Of a stretch of DNA of 5,261 nucleotides, positions 1 to 5,261 are shown in pieces. The number at the start of each line of letters is the position of its first letter. Position 1 is the stretch's first letter. Source of the DNA: CAMDMI01 sp044379485 (GTDB lineage Bacteria; Bacteroidota; Bacteroidia; Cytophagales; Flexibacteraceae); the NCBI GenBank assembly GCA_044379485.1, contig JBIPOE010000184.1, positions 1 through 5,261 of the forward strand. The letters are read 5' to 3'. Position numbers and translations under genes: made by a program. The notes under the pieces are model-generated. The model worked only from the letters and a program-made list of their open reading frames with translations. It did not search any database and had not been told where the DNA came from.

Positions 1-126
1 AACAGCTACATTAGATTCTCCTCCTCCATATACAACATCAAAATTGTCTGCTTGCGAAAATCTTAAAAATCCTTGTGGTGCTAATCTCAACATTATCTCA
101 CCAAATGTTACTACTTTTTTAGACAT
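1..126 (-). CDS. kdgK: 2-keto-3-deoxygluconate kinase, N-terminal fragment (PfkB family)
   Basis: This is the start of a PfkB/ribokinase-family sugar kinase, cut by the window edge after 42 codons. The ATG at 126-124 opens MSKKVVTFGEIMLRLAP, the usual first beta-strand and 'GE.M.RL' segment of KDG kinases. The motif GGGESNVAV at residues 34-42 corresponds to the family's GG-x-E-x-N-VA substrate-binding segment near the N-terminus. Known KdgK enzymes phosphorylate KDG with ATP in the cytoplasm to give KDPG, which Eda then cleaves to pyruvate and glyceraldehyde 3-phosphate. The ATP-binding and catalytic-base (GAGD) region lies outside the window. The gene follows the esterase after 220 bp, with an A-rich leader and no Shine-Dalgarno. 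KdgK rather than another PfkB kinase is supported by the motif and by kduI and kduD just upstream. A fructokinase or other sugar kinase cannot be fully excluded from 42 residues. Confidence 0.85.
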   Translation of the reverse strand, partial: MSKKVVTFGEIMLRLAPQGFLRFSQADNFDVVYGGGESNVAV

Positions 127-304
127 TTTTTTAATCTTTATATGTTATTCTTGTGTTTGTTTTTTTTGATTCGTTCCTGATTTAGAAAATCTTACATCAA
201 CTTTCATAATCATAAAATTTTTTTTGAATTGTAAGTCAATTGAAGCGGACTCTATTTATTTTGTCAAAATTTAAGTTTGCTTATATTCAATTAATTCTCG
301 TTTG

Positions 305-343
305 TAAAAACTCCTATTGTAGTCGAAAATTTAAACATTAGGA
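305..343 (-). terminator. Possible weak intrinsic terminator after the esterase gene
   Basis: Starting four bases past the esterase stop codon, the minus strand reads TCCTAATG (343-336), a 16-base spacer, then CAATAGGA (319-312). These arms form five pairs, one A:A mismatch and two more pairs. They are followed by G and a run of five T (310-306). The position and T-run suit a terminator, but the stem is short and AT-rich and the loop is long, so it may be chance. Confidence 0.25.
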
Positions 344-346
344 TAT

Positions 347-1768
347 TTACCAATTATCCGTTCTAAAGGACGGCACAGGCAATCCGGATGTACTGTATAA
401 ATATCCTTCCGTCACTGGAAAGTTGCTGAACGCGTAACGAATTGCCACAGGTTCTTTTACTTTGTCAGAACTAATCTGGATTTTTCTGAATTCGTTATTC
501 ATTTTAATCATTTTGGCGGGATAAAATATTTTATCACTGCCTGCCAATTCAAAACAATCCACATTTTTGTCAAAAGAAGTAATGCCTAATTCAGCATCTT
601 TGAATGAAATAGTCACAACACCATCCTTAACCTCAAAGCTTTTGAATGTAGGCGATTTATGCGAAAGTCCTTTAAAATTATAGGTTTCCGACAATGACCA
701 TACCGCAAGTCTTTTGGCAACGGTTTCTTTTTCGGCTGGATGAATCCATAATTCATTACCCAAATCGAGCGTACAAACCATCCCTGAATTGAGTATCATT
801 GACATGGCTTTGAGTTGTTCATCTCGCATAAATGCGCTTAATGGATCTTTTATGTCACCGGCAGCATAAGGGGCAATTTGAACATAATAAAAAGGAAAAT
901 CTCCAACACCAAAATCAGTTCGCCAACTGCCAACCATAGCTTTAAGTAAACCAGCATAATACTGATAATTTTTTCTGTTTGACTCCCCTTGATACCAGAT
1001 AGCACCTTTGATGGTGTAATTTACAATTGGATTTATCATTCCGTTGTATAAATAGGAAGCTCTGTTTTGCTCTTTTTCTGCTTGACTTGTTTGCTTTAAA
1101 GGTTCTGGAAAATTAGCCAATGTTTTACTATCCATCCATGCTTCAATGGGCGTGCCGCCAACGCTAGAGCAAATTATTCCAACAGGAATCTTTAATTTTT
1201 GCTGCAATAGACGGGCATAATAATAACCTACCGCACTAAATTTGCCAACACTTTCAGCATTGGCTACTTCCCAATTTCCGCTACAGCTATCCTGTGGAGT
1301 TGGCATAGGGGCCTTTTTCACAGTAAATAATCTTAGATTTTGATTGTCGGCTTGGAGTAATGCCTCAGCCGAACCATTTATCGGTTGATAAGGAAATCCC
1401 AGTATTGGCATTTCCATATTGGATTGCCCGCTGCAAAGCCAAACTTCGCCTAAAAGGATGTTGTCAAGTTGAATTTTTTCTTTTTTTGCTTCAATACTTA
1501 TGGTGTAAGGCCCTCCAGCTTCCGAGGTTTTTACCTTGGCCATCCAATCTCCTTTTTCATTGGTAACAGCAGTTATGGCTGTTTTGCTCCAGCTGACAGT
1601 AATTTTTAAACTCATTTTTGGTTCAGCCTTACCCCAAATTTTCACCTCTGAATTGCGTTGCAACACCATATTATTTCCTAATATTGATGCCACTTTTAAT
1701 TGAGCATTAGCCGAAAAAACTGAAATAATTAAAAATATAATCAGTACAGTCACATTTGTTTTTTTCAT
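347..1768 (-). CDS. Secreted SGNH-family O-acetylesterase (sialate O-acetylesterase-like)
   Basis: This 473-residue protein belongs to the SGNH/GDSL carbohydrate esterases usually annotated as sialate O-acetylesterase. A signal peptide covers residues 1-22 (K-K, hydrophobic core LIIFLIISVF, cleavage after ANA before Q23), so it should act in the periplasm or outside. Residues 23-105 look like the N-terminal beta-sandwich domain of this family. The nucleophile block LCSGQSNMEMP has Ser116. GGTPIEAW (204-211) and WYQGESN (258-264, Asn264) supply the oxyanion-hole blocks. The likely acid-base pair is Asp335 and His343 in DLGNELWIHP. A C-terminal beta-domain follows (about 370-473). Length is typical for the family and nothing is missing. 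In polysaccharide loci such enzymes commonly remove O-acetyl groups from glycans other than sialic acid. The uronate genes upstream suggest an acetylated uronate-rich glycan here, but the substrate is not shown by the sequence. The ATG at 1768 is chosen because it directly begins the signal peptide. Confidence 0.9.
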   Translation of the reverse strand: MKKTNVTVLIIFLIISVFSANAQLKVASILGNNMVLQRNSEVKIWGKAEPKMSLKITVSWSKTAITAVTNEKGDWMAKVKTSEAGGPYTISIEAKKEKIQLDNILLGEVWLCSGQSNMEMPILGFPYQPINGSAEALLQADNQNLRLFTVKKAPMPTPQDSCSGNWEVANAESVGKFSAVGYYYARLLQQKLKIPVGIICSSVGGTPIEAWMDSKTLANFPEPLKQTSQAEKEQNRASYLYNGMINPIVNYTIKGAIWYQGESNRKNYQYYAGLLKAMVGSWRTDFGVGDFPFYYVQIAPYAAGDIKDPLSAFMRDEQLKAMSMILNSGMVCTLDLGNELWIHPAEKETVAKRLAVWSLSETYNFKGLSHKSPTFKSFEVKDGVVTISFKDAELGITSFDKNVDCFELAGSDKIFYPAKMIKMNNEFRKIQISSDKVKEPVAIRYAFSNFPVTEGYLYSTSGLPVPSFRTDNW

Positions 1769-1970
1769 CTGTTTATAATATTTGCTTTTTATTGGAAGAT
1801 GGAACGCCCATAATCATATCCTTGTGTGTCAATGATAATTGTCGTCGCCGTTTCATCAGTTTATAGTTATTGTTTTTCATCGGTCAGACCTGTCTATCGA
1901 TTTGCGCCAAAAAACAGCGTTACATGTTTAAAAATGAAGTTTGAATTATAGGTTTATCCTAGATTAGGAA

Positions 1971-2762
1971 TTAATCTTCGTTAGATGGTTTTCCTATGGT
2001 AGCCAAAATTCCTCCATCGACATAAAGAATGTGACCGTTAACAAAATCACTTGCTTTGGATGACAAGAAAATGGCAGCTCCTTGCAAGTCTTCGGGATTG
2101 CCCCAACGTGCGGCAGGTGTTCTGCTTATGATAAAATCATTAAATGGGTGTCCATCCACTCTAATTGGAGCGGTCTGACTTGTTGCAAAATAACCTGGAC
2201 CGATACCGTTGGTTTGAATGTTAAATTTTGCCCACTCGGTAGCCATATTTTTAGTAAGCATTTTCAAACCACCTTTTGCAGCAGCATAAGCACTTACGGA
2301 ATCCCTACCTAATTCACTCATCATGGAACAGATGTTGATGATTTTTCCTCCGCCCCTTTGTATCATTCCTTTGGCAACATTTTTAGAAACTATAAAAGGA
2401 CTAATTAAGTCTACTGTTATTACAGCTGTAAAATCTTCCACAGTCATATCTACAATAGGAGTTCTTTTGATGATTCCTGCATTGTTGATTAAAATATCAA
2501 TTGGGCCCACTTCGGCTTCTATCTGTTTGATGCTGGCTATTACAGCTTTCTCATCACATACATTGAATACATAGCCGTAGGCTTCAATTCCAACCGATTT
2601 ATATTCTGCAACAGCTTTATCCAAGGCGTCTTGAGAAAGATCGTTTACCACAATTTTGGCTCCTGCGTGACCAAGTCCTTTGGACATTGCCATTCCCAGA
2701 CCATGCACACCGCCTGTAATAAGTGCTGTTTTTCCAGTTAAATCAAAAAGGTTAATCGACAT
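1971..2762 (-). CDS. kduD: 2-dehydro-3-deoxy-D-gluconate 5-dehydrogenase (KduD, short-chain dehydrogenase)
   Basis: This is a 263-residue classical short-chain dehydrogenase/reductase, close to the usual KduD length of about 250-260. The N-terminus NLFDLTGKTALITGG is typical of KduD and gluconate 5-dehydrogenases. Visible motifs are the cofactor loop TGGVHGLG (16-23), NNAG (93-96), catalytic Ser146 in NICSMMS, and the Tyr159-x3-Lys163 pair in YAAAK. Asp41 at the end of the second beta-strand suggests NAD(H) rather than NADP(H). The fourth member of the usual catalytic tetrad, an Asn in helix alpha-4, appears as Asp118 (ITVDL). The C-terminus VDGGILATIGKP is also KduD-like. The known reaction is interconversion of 3-deoxy-D-glycero-2,5-hexodiulosonate and KDG in the cytoplasm. 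It lies 29 bp behind the DUF4861 gene, and kduI is one gene further upstream, which favours KduD over a plain gluconate 5-dehydrogenase. Confidence 0.9.
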   Translation of the reverse strand: MSINLFDLTGKTALITGGVHGLGMAMSKGLGHAGAKIVVNDLSQDALDKAVAEYKSVGIEAYGYVFNVCDEKAVIASIKQIEAEVGPIDILINNAGIIKRTPIVDMTVEDFTAVITVDLISPFIVSKNVAKGMIQRGGGKIINICSMMSELGRDSVSAYAAAKGGLKMLTKNMATEWAKFNIQTNGIGPGYFATSQTAPIRVDGHPFNDFIISRTPAARWGNPEDLQGAAIFLSSKASDFVNGHILYVDGGILATIGKPSNED

Positions 2763-2791
2763 AATTTTTATTTTAATAGTTATTGTTTAAT

Positions 2792-3922
2792 TTATTTTAT
2801 GGTAATGATTAAAGGTTCTTTTATTTGCTGATAAAAGGTATCCAGATAGTTGAACCATTGTTTGGCATTGGTTATTTTTCCGGCTTTGTCCCAAGCGGCT
2901 CCCGTATAGTAAATGATAGGTTGGTTACTTTTTACGGCGGTTTTGGCGAGCATTTGCGTATTGCCCACTGCCATATTGTTTACCATATTTGTTAGTATGG
3001 ACCCCACGCCCGTAGTGCCATCCAATCCGTGGGTAGGTTCCCAATACCCCATTATTCCTTGTTGTTCGTTTAAGGATATGATGCCGGTTTGGGGCCTTTT
3101 TATTATTCCTACCACAACCGGCAATGGTTTATCGCCTTCAAATGAATATACGTTTTCTATACGATTGAGTTGTGAGCCAGCATCCAATGATATGCTTTTC
3201 GTGGCATTCACTTTTATTCCACCCGCATCCCAAGTGTCATAAATTAATTGGAACGTGGAGCGTAAAGGCCCATTATCCAATACTTTCCATTGATGATAAT
3301 TCGCAGAATATCGGATGGTGTCATTCACATAGGGTGCCATATTTCCAGCTCCCAATGAAAATCCGACATGGTAATAATCCATTCCATCGCCATGATCTAT
3401 ATGATAATCTCCTAGTTTGTATCGCTCGTTGATGACCATTTTGTTTGTTCTTTTAACCCAAACATCCAACCCATAGGCATCTTCTTTTGTTTTTTCTATA
3501 GCTTTACCGTAGGTGCGAAAGGCAATTCTATCATTTTCCCAAGCAAAATCATCCTTGCGTTCCGGTACAAATCGAGCATAGGTTTTGGTGGTAAAAATTT
3601 CCGGTTTTCCTTTTTGTATTAAAAGGGAAAGTGTTGATTTTGCTTTGACGTCAACCTGTACCAACAGGTTTTGGATTTTTTTAAGTCCTTGATGCTCTAG
3701 TTGAAAAGGAACTTGTTTTTTGGTTGCAGCGTTAATCACTACAAAGCCCGTGGTGTCTATTTGTGGATAATGCGATACGATAGTTTCCCATTTTAGGGAC
3801 ACGACTGTTTCTTTTCGTTCTAAATCCGAATTGTTTTGGATACTTATAGTCGCTTTTGTTTGCGCAAACAATAACATAGGCAAGATAAAAGCAAATCCCA
3901 AAGAATATTTAATGAATTTCAT
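2792..3922 (-). CDS. Secreted DUF4861 family protein, probably acting on uronate oligosaccharides
   Basis: I recognise this 376-residue protein as a DUF4861 member; no biochemical role can be read from the sequence. An N-terminal signal peptide (MKFIKYSLGFAFILPMLLFAQ, likely cut near Ala20-Gln21, no lipobox cysteine) predicts export. Residues 24-105 look like a beta-rich N-terminal region. Conserved-looking, aromatic- and charge-rich blocks follow: FAWENDRIAFRTYG (126-139), GLDVW (151-155), HIDHGDGMDYYHVGFSLGAG (174-193), GYWEPTHG (292-299) and YYTGAAWDKAG (338-348). The cluster of His174, His177, Asp179, Asp182, His185, Glu295 and His298 looks like a possible active or metal site, but this is inference. 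The gene starts 6 bp after the kduI stop and sits 29 bp before kduD, so it is almost certainly co-transcribed with them. Family members recur in pectin and other uronate loci, suggesting an oligosaccharide-processing or lyase/hydrolase-like role. Length is normal for the family. Confidence 0.85.
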   Translation of the reverse strand: MKFIKYSLGFAFILPMLLFAQTKATISIQNNSDLERKETVVSLKWETIVSHYPQIDTTGFVVINAATKKQVPFQLEHQGLKKIQNLLVQVDVKAKSTLSLLIQKGKPEIFTTKTYARFVPERKDDFAWENDRIAFRTYGKAIEKTKEDAYGLDVWVKRTNKMVINERYKLGDYHIDHGDGMDYYHVGFSLGAGNMAPYVNDTIRYSANYHQWKVLDNGPLRSTFQLIYDTWDAGGIKVNATKSISLDAGSQLNRIENVYSFEGDKPLPVVVGIIKRPQTGIISLNEQQGIMGYWEPTHGLDGTTGVGSILTNMVNNMAVGNTQMLAKTAVKSNQPIIYYTGAAWDKAGKITNAKQWFNYLDTFYQQIKEPLIITIK

Positions 3923-3928
3923 GGTATA

Positions 3929-4768
3929 TTATTTTAAGTCATTAATGAGACAATGGTCCATATCTCCATAATCCAAGTTTTCGCCTGCCATTCCCCATAT
4001 AAAACTATAATTTGATGTTCCGGCTCCAGAGTGGATAGACCAATTGGGCGATATTACAGCCTGTTCGTTTTGCATCCAGATGTGTCTTGTTTCTTGTGGG
4101 TGTCCCATAAAATGGCAAACACTTTGATTTTCTGGAATTTCAAAATAAAAATAGACTTCCATTCGTCTGTCGTGAACGTGGGCAGGCATAGTATTCCATA
4201 CACTTCCGGTTTTTAGTTCCGTCATACCCATTTGAACTTGACAGGTTTGCACTACGCTATTCACGATCAATTTATTTATGATGCGGTGGTTGGCTGTTTC
4301 CAATGATCCTAATTCTACAATTTCTGCCTCATTTCTCGTTACTTTTTTTGATGGATAAGTTTGGTGGGCAGGAGCAGAATTTAAATAAAATTTTGCTGGC
4401 ATATTAGAATCAACGGATTCAAAAAACACTTCTTTAATTCCTTTTCCAAGGTAGAGCGCTTCTTTGAAATCGATTTCAAATTGATCTCCATCTGCAGTTA
4501 TGATTCCTTTACCACCCACATTGATAATCCCGATTTCTCTTCTTTCCAGAAAATAGTCTGCTTTTAAATTGTCAGGATTGGGTAAGGCAATTTTTTTGTT
4601 TATAGGCATGACACCACCAGCTATAAATCTGTCGAAATGGGATAAAGTCAGTTTAATTTCATCTGCGACAAAAAGGTTTTCGATTAAAAAATTTTCTCGT
4701 AACTCTTCGGTGTTCATTTGTTTTGCCTCTTTGGGACTTACGGCAAATCGGCTTTCAAAATTTTTCAT
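3929..4768 (-). CDS. kduI: 5-dehydro-4-deoxy-D-glucuronate isomerase (KduI)
   Basis: This 279-residue cupin-type isomerase matches the usual KduI length (about 278). Known KduI enzymes convert 5-keto-4-deoxyuronate, the open form of lyase-derived unsaturated uronic acid, to 3-deoxy-D-glycero-2,5-hexodiulosonate in the cytoplasm. The N-terminal segment FESRFAVSPKEAKQMNTEEL (4-23) and DRFIAGGVMP (46-55) are family hallmarks. The zinc site is intact: His197 and His199 in PAHVHDRR, Glu204 in MEVYFYF, and His246 in SIHSG. These are one residue offset from the known E. coli ligands H196, H198, E203 and H245. The C-terminal WGMAGENLDYGDMDH is also typical. No signal peptide is present. The ATG at 4768 is chosen because it gives the normal N-terminus; its leader is A/T-rich with no Shine-Dalgarno. 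It lies 51 bp downstream of the GH88 gene and 6 bp upstream of the DUF4861 gene. Confidence 0.96.
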   Translation of the reverse strand: MKNFESRFAVSPKEAKQMNTEELRENFLIENLFVADEIKLTLSHFDRFIAGGVMPINKKIALPNPDNLKADYFLERREIGIINVGGKGIITADGDQFEIDFKEALYLGKGIKEVFFESVDSNMPAKFYLNSAPAHQTYPSKKVTRNEAEIVELGSLETANHRIINKLIVNSVVQTCQVQMGMTELKTGSVWNTMPAHVHDRRMEVYFYFEIPENQSVCHFMGHPQETRHIWMQNEQAVISPNWSIHSGAGTSNYSFIWGMAGENLDYGDMDHCLINDLK

Positions 4769-4819
4769 TTCTTATTTATTTTAGACTAATTTTTAAAATA
4801 AAAACCATTTATAAAGATT

Positions 4820-5261
4820 TTATGATTTAGGAACCATAGTTTGACGAATCAAAGCTTCCAAATAATAATAATCGGCATAGTTCAAAGGTACGTCAATTTC
4901 GTGTCCGTGCGGAATGCTTCCCACGCTGTGTTTGAGTATGAAATTTTGGTTTTCGCCCAGCTTTGCCGTGTATGCCTCCGAGGCCAATGAATTCATTATT
5001 TTATCAATATCCGCTCTATAGGATTGGCTTGTGTAGCCATCTAATTCCAACAAAGCCGAAGCTGTGATTGCCGCTGCCGAGACATCACGCGGTTCGTTTG
5101 GAATTTTTGGCGCATTGTAATCCCAATAAGGAATGCCGTCTTTGGGTGTTCCTTTGTAAGTTAAAATATAATGTGCAATTTTTTGAGCCTGTTCTAAATA
5201 TTTGGCATCTTTTGTATACCGATAACAAACAGTATAGCCGTATAAACCCCAGGCTTGTCCA
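4820..5261 (-). CDS. GH88 unsaturated uronyl hydrolase, C-terminal fragment
   Basis: This is the last 146 codons of a glycoside hydrolase family 88 enzyme; the frame is open to the window edge, so the start lies beyond it. A TTG at 5053 is not the real start, since the conserved coding sequence continues upstream of it. Visible motifs, counted from the edge, are GQAWGLYGYT (1-10), PRDVSAAAITASALLEL (57-73) and IPHGHEIDVPLNYADYYYLE (116-135), all typical of the GH88 alpha/alpha-barrel. GH88 enzymes hydrate the 4,5 double bond of unsaturated uronic acid at the non-reducing end of lyase products and thereby release it. The catalytic Asp residues known for the family lie N-terminal to the GQAW motif and so outside the window; activity and export cannot be judged. 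It is 51 bp upstream of kduI, whose substrate is the product of this enzyme. The motifs fit GH88 better than GH105. Confidence 0.9.
   Translation of the reverse strand, partial: GQAWGLYGYTVCYRYTKDAKYLEQAQKIAHYILTYKGTPKDGIPYWDYNAPKIPNEPRDVSAAAITASALLELDGYTSQSYRADIDKIMNSLASEAYTAKLGENQNFILKHSVGSIPHGHEIDVPLNYADYYYLEALIRQTMVPKS

Noticed and set aside
1360..1566. Plus-strand 68-residue open frame inside the esterase gene
   Set aside because: It lies entirely antisense to a well-supported gene with intact catalytic motifs, and its translation shows no recognisable domain.
1879..1901. Imperfect palindrome (ATCG...AGAC/GTCT...CGAT) in the kduD-esterase gap
   Set aside because: The pairing is short and interrupted by an unequal internal loop, and no flanking promoter element supports an operator.
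1957..1969. Inverted repeat TCCTA-GAT-TAGGA just after the kduD stop
   Set aside because: The stem is only five pairs with a three-base loop and no T-run follows on the minus strand, so I do not call it a terminator.
2082..3432. Several plus-strand open frames of 76-109 residues across kduD and the DUF4861 gene
   Set aside because: They are antisense to conserved coding sequence, have no recognisable motifs or spacing of their own, and the apparent hydrophobic stretches mirror minus-strand codons.
4031..4784. Plus-strand open frames antisense to kduI (4031-4216 and 4569-4784)
   Set aside because: kduI on the other strand is complete with all four metal ligands; these frames show nothing family-like.
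4820..5053. A 77-residue separate gene starting at TTG 5053
   Set aside because: The same frame stays open to the window edge and encodes GH88 motifs upstream of 5053, so it is only the tail of a larger gene.
1..5261. CRISPR arrays, tRNA/rRNA genes, insertion sequences or long repeats
   Set aside because: None seen on either strand; the window is almost entirely metabolic coding sequence with short AT-rich spacers.

Overview
The window is AT-rich, and every gene lies on the minus strand, so transcription runs from right to left. The leaders are A/T-rich with no clear Shine-Dalgarno sequence. The secreted proteins have short signal peptides ending in A-Q. The family set (GH88 hydrolase, KduI, DUF4861, KduD, SGNH 'sialate O-acetylesterase', KdgK) is typical of polysaccharide utilisation loci in Bacteroidota. 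A flavobacterium-like organism is the best guess; this is an inference, because no phylogenetic marker is present.

Layout in transcription order: 5261-4820, the C-terminal 146 residues of a GH88 unsaturated uronyl hydrolase, cut by the window edge; 4768-3929, kduI; 3922-2792, a secreted DUF4861 protein; 2762-1971, kduD; 1768-347, a secreted SGNH O-acetylesterase; 126-1, the first 42 codons of kdgK, cut by the other edge. The gaps are 51, 6, 29, 202 and 220 bp. The first four genes look like one tight operon. The esterase and kdgK follow longer gaps and may be read through or separately expressed. No intergenic stretch exceeds 300 bp.

Together the genes describe catabolism of the 4,5-unsaturated uronic acids left by polysaccharide lyases. 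The GH88 enzyme releases the unsaturated uronate from oligosaccharides. It opens to 5-keto-4-deoxyuronate, KduI isomerises it to 3-deoxy-D-glycero-2,5-hexodiulosonate, KduD reduces this to 2-keto-3-deoxygluconate (KDG), and KdgK phosphorylates KDG to KDPG for the Entner-Doudoroff aldolase, which is not in the window. The esterase would remove acetyl groups from the polymer or oligomers outside the cytoplasm. The DUF4861 protein is the one member without an assigned biochemical role, and its position between kduI and kduD is the most interesting point here. No lyase, SusC/SusD pair or regulator is visible, so the polymer (pectin, a glycosaminoglycan or another uronate-containing glycan) cannot be fixed from this window.
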